DNA of 64,000 bases from Cryptomeria japonica (GCF_030272615.1 NC_081406.1:484375900-484439899); one strand, 5' to 3'. Positions 22,160 through 35,300 are shown, counted from the first letter of the stretch. The notes: a model not told the origin generated them from the letters alone. Numbers and translations are program-made.

Positions 22160-24897
22160 ATGATATTCTTGACACAGACGGATGTTTGGGGAAAGGGAAA
22201 GGGAGTTACAGTACTTGAGCACCTTTCTAGGGATGTGGAATCATTAGGGTTAAGCAATGATGACCCTGAAGATCCCACAGACCTTATGAAATTCTTTAAA
22301 ATGCCTCTTATAAAAATTAGAAAATAGATTGTTGCTTTGGCAGCTGTGCATCCTATCACTAATGAGATACGAGAGAGGGTGGAATTATTGCTTTAGACAG
22401 TAGAAAAATTGCAAGTAAGTAGTAATGAAAGCTTTAATTATAACAAAAGTTCAATAATGGTTTATATTTTATTCTCTTTTATGTCATTAACTAGAATATG
22501 TACGTATTGTTTTTGCAGTAATTTATCCGCCCTCATCAAAGTCGTTCCCATGATCAGGGTGTTGCAAGATCTTCAGGTGATGACGATTTTCTTGTATTAT
22601 CACTTTCTTGGCTTATCACTCTAAGTACCCAAAACACATCATACTTGATACTGTCAATTTCCAAAATAAAGGTTCATCCTTGTTTACAATTCTTGTACTT
22701 TTCATATATTTAATGTATTATTATTTAGGTGCTGTCAATGTTATTGTGCAAATGCCACCGTCGCCTCATCAGAGGTTACCCTCACCTGTATTGCCGACTG
22801 CAATGTCGGTAACACGTAGCATGCAGACATCCTCTAGTGCACATCATATTGGCCCGCCCACTATTGGTAGATCCCTCTTTTTCTCTATCTTCTATCATGT
22901 GTTTATTTCCCTTAAAGCATTCTTTCTTGAATTCTAATGCCATTTCATAGTGGATTCATTTTTTGTAGGAAGAGATACACATGAGGATGTGCCAGAGGCG
23001 ACTACTTCTAATAAAATACCATCATTTCCTGGATCTTCTCATATTGCTAGTACGGGAACGTTGCAAGCCACATTGGTGGTGAACGACGAAGAAATGATTC
23101 CCTTAAAGATACTAAAGGTTCCAGGTACTTTAAAATTATTATTATATATAATCTAATTGTAATTTACTTTATGATCACTTGTTTTGGACTAATGATCCCA
23201 TGAATTTTTTGCAGGCAATGATATTTTCTATAAACATCTTAGTGACATTGCATTGTAGATATTTGGGCCCACCATATGTAAAAGGTGGTACATCATATGT
23301 GACTAACCCTAATCCACTTTTGATTTCATATCATTGCTAGAATAGTTTTCCTTTGATCCATTTCTTGAAGTGTAATAAATGTAGCTTCAGTTCATTTCTG
23401 AATCTATCAGGTTTGTTTTTGCTTTAAAAGGTGGAATGACCAGGAAAAAAGGTTAAAAGATGAATTGACAAACCAAATGGTTGAGTGGTTTGGAAATGAC
23501 ACCTTTGACAAAACCAAGCTCCTTGAAAAAGCTGACACATATCTAAAGTACGTGAGGGACCAATACAGGACCCATTTGGAGAGGAACCTAAAGTACGAGC
23601 ATCCCCCCATGATTCCAGAGAGGGAATGGAAGGACCTAATTTTGGATGCCAAGGAGAAAATTGAAAGGAAAAAAAGGAAATACACCACTAGATGCCAGAA
23701 GAAGGTACGGGATACTATTAAGAATGTAATTATGTACTAATTAATTACTCTTTGTATTTATATAATCTAACATATTTCAAACCTTTTATAGACTCAGTGA
23801 CACGTCAAAGGAAACCAAGGCAAGGCAAGAAAAGAATGGGCTACACAAACTCAGCTCTGGTGGTTACATGAAACTTGCTACACGAATTGTAAGTATCTCA
23901 TGTAAATGAAATATTGCACCAAAATATAATAAATTGCAAAAGTTCTTTTTTTATCAAACAATCCAAGCAAAATTCATGGTACCAAGAAAAAATGCAGGGC
24001 TCTGAATTCAATAGAGTGCCCACAAAATGTGATAAGAGAATTGTCTACCAGCAAGGCTATTCAGCCGTGACTGATCGGCTATGAGAATTGAGTGGGCATA
24101 CACAACATTCGAGTGCATCCGTCACACAGGTAAATATGCTAAACGGAAGTTGTTTCAAATTGAATACTTTACCAATAATCTAATTGATGTCGAGTTCCAA
24201 CATAAAGTGACTATATTTGTTTTAAATAAGAAAGCAATGATAACAATGTGCATGTCATTGGAATGCAACCTGCTAATTGTGAAACACCACCTACACATGA
24301 AGGTCCGGATGTGCATCCCAGTAGTGGAGGTATTCATTTTCTATTCAAATTTATTTATTTAGCTATTAATAAAATTAAACATCTTAATTTGTATTTAGAG
24401 TAGTAATTAATGTAACCTTTTTTGTTAATATTTTAGAGCATGTAGTCGGTGGTGAGCAAGTGGAGCATGATCTGGGTACACAACATCAAGAACATGATGT
24501 TCCCCACTCAGGTAAAGAGGACCATTGTTATTGCTTTAAACAAATATAATTGCAATTGGTGTTTAGCATTAATGTAACCTTTAGTATTTCAACTCCAGAT
24601 GATCTAGAGGGTGTTCAGCATGTTGAGGTTGAGGCTACACAAAATGATGTGGCCCCATCAGGTAAAGAGCACAATAATTATGTTCTCTAAATTAATGAAA
24701 TACTTGTAACAATAATATTATTTTTTTTGAATTTAACCCATTTATTTGTTATTGCAGAGGACCCCCCTTCGCTTCAGTGTCCTCGTCCTCAGTATAGGAC
24801 TAGGCATACATAGAGATCACGAGTAGTTGGCAGAACATTTGCAGAGGGGGGAAATGATGAAGAAACTGATGTTCCACTTAGTTTTTTCATAGCTTGA
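22160..24897 (+). pseudogene. TNPA-like (plant transposase Ptta/En-Spm type) multi-exon gene, decayed
   Basis: CACTA elements carry a second gene whose product binds subterminal repeats. Candidate GT-AG exons here lie near 22160-22410, 22731-22867, 22968-23124, 23425-23705, 23793-23890, 24438-24511, 24599-24660 and 24757-24897. The central exon reads LTNQMVEWFGNDTFDKTKLL and WKDLILDAKEKIERKKRKY. The next gives KETKARQEKNGLHKLSSGGYMKLA, quoted here as read in parts, which resembles the conserved core of the plant En/Spm second-gene family. The last exons are short and acidic and end with FIA-stop at 24897. TAG stops near 22325 and 22394 interrupt it. Exon limits are estimated from splice-like sites by eye, and the family assignment is moderately sure. 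Confidence 0.6.
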
Positions 24898-24929
24898 AAG
24901 AAAAAACAAAGAAAGAAATGATTGTGATA

Positions 24930-25155
24930 TAACTTATTTGATAGTGACTGATTTTTATGTGTTAGTGAATGTAATTATGTGCTAATTAATGGTTATGGAT
25001 AATATGTGTTAATTAATATTGATGAATGTTGCGTGTTAATTAATGTTAATCAATGTTATGTGTTAATGAACGTTATGTGATATTAATGAATGAATGCTAT
25101 ATTTTATTAATGGTATAAATAATGAATGAATGAATGTTATAAGATGTTAATGGGG
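24930..25155. repeat. Degenerate minisatellite (GTTAATTAATG / AATGAATG-like)
   Basis: Imperfect short units such as TGTGTTAATTAATGTT and AATGAATGAATGTTAT recur through about 220 bases just after the last TNPA-like exon. It is non-coding and likely a slippage-derived tract in the element's 3' region. Confidence 0.65.
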
Positions 25156-25592
25156 AATTTAGAGTGATGTTAGGGTGGGGGAGCAAATGAGCTTCCACCT
25201 TCACGTGGTTGGCCCTGTTAAGTAGACAATATTAAACTATTCTCGAAACCAAGCAAAGCTCAACAAAATAACACACTTTTCAATATTTCATTATGCTGCA
25301 CAGTTAATCTTATTGAATAATGTATATTGAATCTTAATTGCAGGGTCCAACAGAGCCAACACAAACAACAACACCACAAATTGTTGGGTATAATGAACTC
25401 CCATATTGTCTTGTTTGTACACGAACAATATGAGTTGCTTCTGGTGTTGACATCCAAGGTAGAACTGCAAAAGTTATGAATATGCCTCATCCTTGTAAGG
25501 TTTTTATTACTTGTAAGTAATGAATATGCCTCATCCTTGTAAGTTTTTTTATTACTTGTAAGTCATGAATATTTCTCTTTAGTTTATTAAAA

Positions 25593-25838
25593 GTAAATGA
25601 AAATCTTTAATGAATACACAAAACTATATACATATGCAGGAGCACCATGGTTGAGATGGTCCAACTCCCTAGTCTCACTCTACAACTAAGCTCATGCCAT
25701 ATCTAAATCAAAGACATCTCAAATACATCGTCGGTGGAAAGCTATAAAATGCCATTTTCATACATAAGCAAGACATACACAATTGGGCACAATCACCAAG
25801 AGAACGGTAAAAAGTGTGTTTGAGATTGTATCATGGAT
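25593..25838 (+). repeat. Dispersed copy of the hairpin-arm sequence
   Basis: About 245 bases from ATGAAAATCTTTAATGAATAC to AAAAGTGTGTTTGAGAT. They repeat almost exactly in direct orientation at 44405-44655 and, from the CACCATGG block on, in inverted orientation at 44707-44923. The CATCGTCGGTGGAAAGC motif inside resembles the CACTA subterminal motifs, so the segment probably belongs to the element's 3' non-coding region. Confidence 0.85.
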
Positions 25839-27829
25839 GCAAAAAATCTCTTCATTAATCCTTGACTCATGATTGCTATAATACTTCTTTAGACTTCTCA
25901 TGTCATTTGTTGCACTTCTTCACTATTTTGGATTGAGTTTCAACTATGTATTTGCCTTGACTTATGACTATACCTAGCTTTGTCCTATCTTTGTAAGCTT
26001 CCTCTTTGAATTGTGGTTATAGCTTTGATAATACCTTTTTAATGTTGTATTATTTGTAAGGAGGACAACTCCTAATGCATGTTGCAAATTGTGTTCTAGT
26101 GATTGAGACTAACTTTTTTGTACTTGATGTTTTTGACTAGTTGTCATAACCTCTGACTTTGATGCTTGTGCCTTAATAGAACTAGATGTTTCTTGTATAC
26201 ATACTTGGTCAAGGACTGCATTATGATGCTATAGGGCTACAAACTAAGATTATTTATTGTATTGAGTTGTACATTTGACATGAGTTGCCCTATGACTGCT
26301 ATGCCTCTTGAGGTTATAAAGTGTTGTTCTTGTCAAGTTTTGACAATGCTGCAACAATAATGTGTTGTTTGTTGTTAAGGTTTGAAAAGACCTTTTAGAA
26401 ACTTATACCCTGCCCTTTGTCACTCAGTAGACTTGATTACTGTCATTTTATTTGGTACTAGGTATGACTGCCTACTAGCTTTACTGTAGACTACAATCTC
26501 TCTAGACTGTATTTTCTGAGTGTTGTTGTTCTATACTTGACCATCTATTAGGAAAACATAGCTTGAAATGTCCAAAACAATTAATGAATGACTGCATTAT
26601 CACCAATCTATCTTGAAGATTTGACTACTCTTTAGATTATGATTATGACTGTCATGATATTTCATGAGACTGCTCTATCCCCATATGAAACCCTTTATTC
26701 CCACAAATCAATGCTTTGAACTTGACTGCAACTTTATAGTGACCACTGTCTTTGTACAGTAAGCTTGCTACTTTCTCAACTTTTGATATATTGGAGGCTC
26801 CTAGGATGGTTTCTATCTTATAGTCACAATACCTTGCTATAATTTGCATTTCAGATCACTACTCAATGATCATATGATGTCTTTGTCTTTTGAATTTGAC
26901 TCTCGAGCTTGCTCTATTTCTTGACCTTTTGAATAATTTTGGGCCACTATTCATTACTTTTATTACCCTATATGTAAAAGACCTTGCTGACTGCTTCCCG
27001 TACTTTATCTTTATCTAGTTTGTGTCAATCCTACTAGTGCACCTTTTCTATTTATGATTGAGATTTGTTTTGGGATAAAAAACTCTTGATGATTTTACTA
27101 AATGACTTTTGCATGACTATACTTTCTAAGCTATCCCAGGGAACAAAAGAAACCTGGGGATTTTCTCACTTCAAGGAAAAAGAAAATCTAGCAAGACAAT
27201 CAACCCTTTTAAATAATATGTGGAACCCTTATGGTGAGCAAGAAAGCATTGACAAACTTATAGATGTGGTCATAACACAAAGCTGAAACTATATTATTTT
27301 TTATAGATAATCAGATTTCTCCTTTAACTCAACTTTTGCTTGAATCATTACTGTAGGCGTATCAAATGCATGATTTAAACAATAAGATACTAAAAATTCT
27401 AAAATAGGGTTCTAAAAACCCTACCTCCAAATATGGATATCTACTGTTATGACTATGACAATTTCTCTCCAGAAGCTTTGATGCTAACTTCTATCATGCC
27501 TAAACTCTGCATGTGGTTTGCATGGTGTTGGTATGAGGTGCTTGGTAAATGTCCTTATGGATTCTCTTCATATTTTTATGAAACTCCTTCATTGAAGAGG
27601 CAAACCTCTCATTCAAGGCAAACCTCTCATTCAAACTTTGAGGTAACCTTTTGATTGTTGCATGCAGTCCTTTTCTTATAAACCTTCCTCCTTGCAGTGA
27701 CGTGATAAGACATAAACTAAAGGTGTAGCTTGTGGAACCTGTTGAGCATCAAATCAGAATAAGTAAAATATCTTGATTTGAGAGATTAAATCATAGAAGC
27801 CATCTATCTTTGGAAGAAATCATCATTTT
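25839..27829. other. Non-coding stretch inside the CACTA
   Basis: About 2 kb rich in short polypyrimidine and TTGACT-like words. No conserved domains, LTR ends or splice-like coding exons that I can support. Confidence 0.4.
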
Positions 27830-29542
27830 CATTGATACCGTAATAACCCATAAGTTATCGAACAATTCTAATAGCATTCTATCAAAATATCCAAAATTCA
27901 AATAGTATCGATGAGACCCAACGATGTCTCATCGATATAAAAAGGGTATCGAAGGAAAGGTAACACCGATGAACTCTAAAAGGGACTCATTGAAAGCAAT
28001 GATTCCATCGAAAGAGGATATCGAAGAAAGAAAAGACAATTTTCATCAACGAGAAAAGGCTTCCGAGTAAATAATACCATTGGTGCAACATGAAAGAAAC
28101 TTACTGAAAGAAGCATTTTTATCGACAGAATGATATCGATCAAACAAAAGGAAGCTACATCGATAAAAGATATCGATAAGGATATGAGTTTCAAGGAGGC
28201 TAAAAGGCATGTTATCAATATGTGTGGTTTTACTGATGCAAATTTATCGAGGAAGATTACTAATGATCTCATCGATGAAAGATGATAGTGGAAGCAAATC
28301 ATCAAAAGAAAGATGGCCTCAATGAAACAATAGACCCATTCATCGAAGGAGTGTAGTGATGTCGATAGAAAAAGTGTTTCGATGGAAGGATAAAGGAAGT
28401 TACTAAGGCCCAAGGTTTCTTTGACATGAAACCCGATGGACATTAGATATATATCGATGAGGAAATAGGTTTCGAGGAGGCTAAAAGGCATGTCTCTGAT
28501 ATGCATTGTTTCATCGATATAACTTTATTGGTGGAAGACGATAAGAGAGGATAATGAAAGGCTTTGGTGAGACAATAGATCCATTCATCGACGGGGCATA
28601 GTGATATCGATGGAAGAGGTATTTTGGTGGAAAAATAAAGGAGGTTACCAAAGCCCAAGGTTTCTTCAACATAAAAACCCAATGGATATTAGATAGGTAT
28701 CTATGACGAGATAGCCACAGTGACCGAATACAGCATTTCCATGAAGGGAGAAAATACCTAGTCAAAGTAATGTTCAAAACAAAAGTGTTAGTTGACAGTT
28801 ATATGTTGAAAAGCCACGATGCTTGGTGATAATGTATACTCTCATATAAAGGAAAGAGCTTTTGTAATATGGAGGAAATTTAGAGAAAGGAGTAGATTAT
28901 AGCCTTAGGCTTACCACTATACTATTTTGGTGAATATATATAATATAATCAGTTGTTTTTACTTTGCATATGTGAACTTTTAGTAGTGGGGAAAGAAGGA
29001 GGAAACATAGACTGTTCCAGATTCTCTTCTATCATAGTTGTGCAAATTTTGCATTCGAGGGGTATTTCCTTCCTTGTTTCCTCTCACATCAGGTATGTAT
29101 CTATTTCATATCCGACTGAAATGCAAAGGTTAATCGTGTATCACTAATTAACTATGGAAATATTACTCATTAAAAGAAAAAGTAAAATGAATTGAAAAGA
29201 ATATTGCTCTGATAGCTGTGAACATACTATCATACCTAACTGTGATTATTTTGTCTTGCATAGCTGTGTAAATTATGCCTTGAGTAGCCGATGTATAGCT
29301 ATTGCATGTTCATGATCTTTCTTGTTAAGATAAATTGTAGAGCCTAAATGATTCTCATTCATTATCAAGTCTTGAACTTAAGGAAGATAAATTCATTCAT
29401 AGATATAAATCATGATGATATTCTGTTACTTTTCATCGAATACATTGTCTTACCTTATTCATAAGAAAATTGAATACTGCATTCATATCTTGTGCATAGT
29501 ATGGTTGAGTAGCAACCTCAGAGCATTCACTATAGAATATGA
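27830..29542 (+). other. ATCGAT-rich region, possible degraded LTR or leader
   Basis: The stretch is dense in ATCGAT/TCGATG words, followed by TCATATAAAGGAAAG near 28853 and GGAGGAAATTTAGAGAAAGG. That order (long U3-like part, TATA-like box, purine-rich leader) suggests an LTR remnant. I found no matching second copy, no TG..CA ends and no primer site, so this stays a suggestion. Only short frames without recognisable domains occur. Element B inserted at its right edge (29543). Confidence 0.3.
28172..28701. repeat. Two-copy tandem duplication, about 280 and 250 bp
   Basis: The unit begins ATCGAT(A/G)AGGATATGAG or AGGAAATAGG, continues GAGGCTAAAAGGCATGT, CAATAGA(C/T)CCATTCATCGA, AAAGGA(A/G)GTTAC and CAAGGTTTCTT, and ends ATGGA(C/T)ATTAGATA. 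Copy one is about 28172-28451, copy two 28452-28701. They differ by many substitutions, so the duplication is old. Confidence 0.85.
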
Positions 29543-30339
29543 TGTTAGGAATCCCACAGATACTGAGAGGGGGGAGGTGAATCAGTATCTGACCGGTATA
29601 TAGAATTTCTTAACTTAAAACATGCAGAACAAAATATAACAGTGTACCGGTATGCAAGAAATAATGCAATAAATAGAATCAAGAACATCCACATGAAAAG
29701 AAAACCATAACACAAGGATTTAACGAGGAAACCCGGTGTGGGAAAAACCTCGGTGGGATTTGTGACCCACAATATTCACTCAATGGCCAATAAGAGAATA
29801 TTACTTACAATAGGGGCCTGCACATCCAGGAAGGCCAACTGCCTAGAGCTCACTGCTCAATGGGAAGTCTCACTGACTTACAATGAGGATTATACAAATT
29901 CAATATCTTGCACTGCTTTACAATAGCATTTTCAATGCCTGATCGAGTACCTGTTGCTGCTCTACTGCTTACATAAACCCCTTAGCCTATATTTCTCATA
30001 ATAGGTCTACCTAATATTTTTCCTTAATGCTTACATCTTCTATATCAAATGTCTACAATGATCTCTTTTATATATAAGAGTCATTTTACAATTTGCCAAG
30101 TCGTCTTACAAATTTTTTCAATAATAAATAGAATATAATATAACAAAATCCTGTCGGCCTCTGTGCCAATATACTTCCTTTCTTCTGTGTCGGTGTCGGT
30201 GTCCTGAGTGCCAGTGTAGAGTGTGATCTATTGATGCTGGTATAATGCCTTTGCTGGTGCCATAGAATTGCAAGGTTGCCATCAATGACAAAACCTTCAA
30301 TCACATACAATGTCTCATTGGAGTGTGCATATGCCAACA
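29543..30339 (-). repeat. 3' LTR of element B
   Basis: A 797-bp LTR, TGTTAGGAATCCCACAG...ATATGCCAACA. It is followed on the right by the reverse complement of the polypurine tract (30340-30362, ATCTCCCCCTTTGGCATTG). A minus-strand TATA-like CTTATATATAAAAG is at about 30066-30079. Confidence 0.93.
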
Positions 30340-30362
30340 ATCTCCCCCTTTGGCATTGATGG
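30340..30362 (-). other. Polypurine tract of element B
   Basis: On the minus strand CCATCAATGCCAAAGGGGGAGAT, identical to the tract of A-prime, abutting the 3' LTR. Confidence 0.9.
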
Positions 30363-30662
30363 CAACACTCATGAGAAATTTCAAAAATGATCCAAAAATG
30401 TGAAGTCCAAAAATGTTACCAAAAATGTGTGTGCTCCCCCTGAGCATATGATTCCTATGATATTGAATTTTCTCATCCCACTTCTCCCCCTTTTACATCA
30501 ATGACAAAAGTTGTCAAGATGTCAGTAGAGTTTGTAGTTTCAACCTTGTAACTAGGTGGTTACAATTTGAAAAATATATCCCAAAATCAAGTTTATACTA
30601 TCCATAAACTTTTTGCTATCCTTTATTGTTGTCTCTGTTCTCTTCACTGTACCAGTGAGATG

Positions 30663-33600
30663 CTACAAATGCTCTACCGGTGTTTTTTTTCCCTGTATTA
30701 GTGCCTTAGATACTTCCTTCTGTAGTGATGCTAGATAGTCCAATCTTGGACTTAGTTTTGATCTAAAATGCTTTGCCTTATTCACTATTCTTTCTTTCTC
30801 TCTTTCCAATTTAAGTAATTCTTCTTCAAAATTTGTTATCTTTTCCTCAAAAACTGATAGTGTATCAGGTGAGTTAACAAAATTATCTGCAAGTTTATTG
30901 ATCTCATCCTTTACCTTTCTCATCTTCTTGTCTATATCTACAGTCAAAAAGTTTGTTTTACAGGTATCTTTGTATAGATTTTTGTACTCTTTCAATAAAT
31001 TACATAATTTTGATAGAAGTGTGTCAAAATCTCTATTACACTTCTTTATTTGCTCATCAAAGAATTTCTGTTTTTCAACTTCTAGTTTATCCTTCAATGA
31101 CTCTTCCTTTATTTTCTCAATGTATTTTGTGATATATTTACATAGTGTATCAAGTTTTCCTAAAGAATCTTTATTGTCTATATTACAATTAGGAGCAATT
31201 ACCTTCAAAATTGGTATGGTATCATCAATTGCCTTGTAAGCTTGTGAGCTGCAATCGGTTATCTTTTTGATTGAATCTAATAGTACCTCAGTCACATTAG
31301 TTGATTTGTAGCCTGATGATGAATCAACAATCTGAGTACCGGTGGAAGTAACCAAGCTTGTATTGACCTCTGGTAGGTCTGTTTGTGTCTGCATTTCTTT
31401 AAGCAATGGTTTTTCTACTTCACTAATTATTGGTGGTACTGTTTCCTTATGTACCTATTCCCATTGTTGTTGATCCTATTCCGGAGCCTTGTGCTCTGTT
31501 TGTTTCTCTATTTGTTGTATTACCTTAGTCTAAGTCTGAGTCTCTACCTTTTGCTCTTTGTCTTCTTCCGGTTTCTCCTGTGTGTTATCAATTTCCTCCA
31601 CTACCGGAGGCTCACTAGCCATATCAGTCTTATCAGTTGTATCTTTGTCTACCACTATGTTGATCTTTTGAGTATCAACATCCACAGTATATAAGACTTC
31701 AGGATTAGGATTATCATCATCTACATCCATACTCTCAGCTATCGGTTGATCTTCTATAGCTGTTGTTTTTACCGGTGGAGTAATTAAAGGAGGTGGGGGT
31801 AAGTTGTCTCTAACCTTGATACTAGGTGGTCCACCAACTTTACCTTTACCCTTGTCTCTATCTTTTTGATAAACTTTTATGGGTTTGGGGTTCCTGTATT
31901 CTTCTTGTTTTTCTTTCTCAACTAGGAATATATCCCATCCATTTTCTATCTCCTCAGTCACCTCATTAATTCTTCTAACCATTAAAGCAACGTGCTGGTG
32001 TGTAGTAGAAAATACTGTCTGGTTGGCTTGAGCAATTAGGTCATCAATTTCTTTGGGTGATTTTACCAGATAAACAAGAAGTAGCTTTTCAATCTTTATT
32101 TTCTAATCTAGTTCTATGACTACTTGTCTTCTTGCTTCTAGTCTTTTAAATAGCTCATTTGGAATTTCATTGACTACTTCCATCAAAAACTTCTTATACA
32201 TATCCATATGCAATATAACACTATTTTCAACTTGCTCTTTTTCATTAGCTGTTAGAGTGTCATATATTTTCTCTATATTTTTCAAGTTACCTTCCTCTAT
32301 GATTTCATTTAGCAGTATATCAAGAGGGGCCAAGTCTTTGTTTGTCCTCTTCTTCTTTTTGGGTGTTAGTTTCTTCTTCTTTGGTGTAGCCTTTCTTACC
32401 GGAGATCTCACTACTTGTTGCTTTTGTCTTGTCCTCCTGGGTGAGGGTGTGGTTGCCGGTGAGGGATCTCTTTTCCTTATAACTCTTTTGAAAGCTGCAG
32501 GCATGTCACTCCCTGAAGAAGTACCTACCGGTGATAGGTGAGTTTCAGGTTGTGGAGCTGCTAACTCATCCTATGTTATACCGGTTTTCTTCAACACATC
32601 TTCTTTGATGGCTTTTGCTTGTCTGGAACCTTTTCTTACAACTGCCTCAACCTTTTTCACTCTTTTCTTTGATTGTATTTGGCTTTCAATGGTTTTTGCA
32701 CTACCAAATATTTCTTTCTTAGGTTCTTTGGGGGCTTCCAGAAGTGCTTTAGCATATGTTTCAATTATGTGATCATCTGTTTCAGAGCCCATCTCAGTTA
32801 CCCAAACTATCCTAGGGATGACTGCTTCCATCCAAATTTCATCTTTCTTGATTACAAAGCATATTTCATCTTTGTATTTGTCGACAATATTTTGTGATAA
32901 CCTGATTCTTTTCTTCATTTTGGCCTTTAATGCTTGAAAAAATTCATGAATATTGTTTTCCTTGTCTTCTCCCATGTTATTGAATAATTCTTTTAACTAT
33001 TTGCCTACTGGTATATCATATCCAAGTTCTTTGTAGCCTATACTGGGAACCTATTTTGTTATATGTAGCATCAGACATACTAACAGATTTCCAAAGCTGA
33101 AAGTTCCTTTCTTGTCCTTCTTAATCTTTCCAAGGTTGTCAATTAATTCATCTTTTAACCACTCACATATATCAATCTTTGCATTATCTGTGACCATATC
33201 ATAAGAACTCTTAATGCACAAACTTGAAACTGAATTGAGTCAATTTGCATGAGTAGCTTTATACCCTAATATCATGCTGATAAATCTCACATTAATGTCT
33301 ATTACATCATTAACTCTTAGTGGTCTCTTGTCAAATGTTGCACCAGTTAGGTTTGTAACTAGGTCATTGGATACCTTCTTGGTTTTATCTAGCCTTTTGC
33401 CGGTGGTCGGTAACCCTGTGACAGCTTTCACACCTTCCTTAGTGATTTTGTGGACTGCATCTAACCAGAAAAATTCACCATGTACCCTGCTTAAGACTAT
33501 CCTAATCACATCCTTGGGGAATTTAGGAATGCTAAGGATCTTTGTAAATCCTAGGGTCTCAATGATCTTGTCTTCATCTTTTACATTGCCGGTTTTATCA

Positions 33601-33839
33601 CATATCATAGTTTTAAACATGGTTTTAATCTCTTCATCTCCTAGTTCCTCAATGTTGCAGTGGATGTACATTCTGGGGTCTTCAACATAGACAACTCTCT
33701 TAGGAATTTGAGAAAAAGCACCTAAGGTATCATATTTCTTAGCTACCTCGGGAACTAACTGAAATACGGGCCTAGGTCTTTTTATCACTTCAACAACAAT
33801 AGGGTTTGCTATATATTCAATTGCAGAGGTGGATGCCAT
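30663..33839 (-). pseudogene. Element B ORF2: unrecognised ~1,059-codon protein
   Basis: Five long open stretches on the minus strand all fall in one frame from the ATG at 33839 (MASTSAIEY) to 30663, separated only by single stop codons (for example 33240, about 33051, 32571, 32103 and 31530). I saw no frameshift over 3.2 kb. The N-terminal ~300 residues share blocks with ORF2 of element C: PKDVIRIVLSRVHGE, HKITKEGVKAVTGLPTTG, DICEWLKDEL and RLSQNIVDKYKDEICFVI. The middle is strongly basic (TPKKKKLTPKKKKRTNKD), like a nuclear localisation signal. The C-terminus is a long Lys/Glu coiled coil (about 31300-30690). No retroviral enzyme motif is visible. I do not recognise the family; function unknown. 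Confidence 0.75.
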
Positions 33840-34205
33840 GATTAAATACCTTTTACTGTCTTTAGGATAGATGATTGCTTGGAGTGTTCTTGTCTTTTTC
33901 TCGAAATGCCTTAGCTCGGAATCTTCGAGCTCTTCGTAGGTTTGAATTCTCGGTGAAATGAAATGGAGCCAAAACATTGATTTTATAGTGTCTTTTTGCC
34001 ATCTACCACATTAATTGCATGCCAGTTAAGTATTCACTTAACATTGTTTGCCGGTAATAAGTAATTTCCAACTTCTTATCTCTAACCGAGGGAGTAATAG
34101 CACATGTGTCAATAGATTGCCAAACCCTCAAAGAAACTTTCTTCAATTAGATGAAGAACTTCCTGCCAGTGGAGCACTGTTCTATCCTTCTGGTGAAGCA
34201 TCACT

Positions 34206-35300
34206 CTATGCCACCGGTGAAGCATTGGTTTCTTCTACCGGCGGAGGAGTATTCCCAATATTTAGATCAACTATTCTAATCCATTGTTTTGAGAATTCTT
34301 TCTTAACCTCTTCAACTTTTTCTTTACCTTTCAAGCTAGAAATTTTGTTGTCTACTGATGTTCCTTTACTTCTACAGAATTTAGCAATATGCCCAATCTT
34401 GTTACATGCATAACAAGTTACATTATTCTTCTGAATAGCTTTCCCATAACCTATGTCGGTTTGTGTTCTGCATTGATTAGATAAATGTCCAAATCTTCCA
34501 CAAACATAACATCTCACATTCATCCTCCAGTTTTTAGAGTTGTGACCTACTTTGTTGCATTTAGAACATTGACCAGTGGGTGTGTTGATATTCTGATAAT
34601 TTCTAGATCTACATTCATTTGCTCTATGACCATACTTATTACAGTTAAAGCATTTTCCATTGAATTTATAAGCATTAGGTTGTCTTACTAGTTTGTTGTG
34701 ATCCTGAGTATTTGCAGTACCAGAGCTTTCACCAACTTCAAAGCCAATTCCATAAGTGTCACCTTTAGGTTTTTGATTCTTCAGCAAGGTGCCAAGTTCC
34801 TCTGAGCTTTTCTTGAATTTTTCTTTATGTTGATTTGTAGTTTCTAGTTCTCTTTCTAAGACTTCCTTTTGTCTCATCAGTTCATTTGAGTCATTCTGAC
34901 TATGCATCAGATCTGTCTTCAACATGTCATTTTCGTAGCTAAGTCTTGTGTTCTCATTTGTTGCATCACTTAGTCTTCTAGTCAATTCTTCTTCATTCTT
35001 CTTCCTATCCTCAATCTCTTTGCAAAATCTCATAGTCATATCCTGCATCTCATTCTTTGTTGTCATGTTCTCTTGTTTCAACTTGCTTATCATATCATTA
35101 AGTGATTCCTTTTCATCATTCTCATTTTGCAATTTTTCACAAAGTTCTCTTCTCTTATTTCTTGCAAGAGTAAAATTTTCTTGAAGTGCCTGAATGATAT
35201 CCTGAGCTGCCCTTAAATCATCTTCTAGTTTGATATTTTTCAATTTCTCTGCATCATAGTCTGAAAGAGCTCCTTCTAATTGCTTCATTAGATTTTCCAT
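34206..35300 (-). CDS. gag: Element B Gag: coiled coil plus four zinc knuckles, open frame
   Basis: A 364-residue open frame starting at the ATG at 35300 (MENLMKQLEGAL), 58 bases from the PBS. Upstream in-frame codons run into the LTR and are ignored. Residues 1-200 are an almost continuous heptad-rich coiled coil (EEELTRRLSDATNENTRL and similar). Four CCHC-type knuckles follow: CFNCNKYGHRANEC, CSKCNKVGHNSKNW (last Cys changed to Trp), CYVCGRFGHLSNQC and CYACNKIGHIAKFC. This differs from the UBN2-type Gag of A and A-prime with its single knuckle. It is the longest undamaged retroelement gene in the window. Likely role: capsid and RNA packaging of B. ORF2 follows downstream in the same frame after about 360 non-coding bases. 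Confidence 0.85.
   Translation of the reverse strand: MENLMKQLEGALSDYDAEKLKNIKLEDDLRAAQDIIQALQENFTLARNKRRELCEKLQNENDEKESLNDMISKLKQENMTTKNEMQDMTMRFCKEIEDRKKNEEELTRRLSDATNENTRLSYENDMLKTDLMHSQNDSNELMRQKEVLERELETTNQHKEKFKKSSEELGTLLKNQKPKGDTYGIGFEVGESSGTANTQDHNKLVRQPNAYKFNGKCFNCNKYGHRANECRSRNYQNINTPTGQCSKCNKVGHNSKNWRMNVRCYVCGRFGHLSNQCRTQTDIGYGKAIQKNNVTCYACNKIGHIAKFCRSKGTSVDNKISSLKGKEKVEEVKKEFSKQWIRIVDLNIGNTPPPVEETNASPVA

Noticed and set aside
33240-35300. Gag-ORF2 readthrough fusion in element B
   Set aside because: Both are in the same frame, but about 360 bases with an ordinary stop lie between them, and in element C the two are in different frames, so fusion is not a conserved feature.
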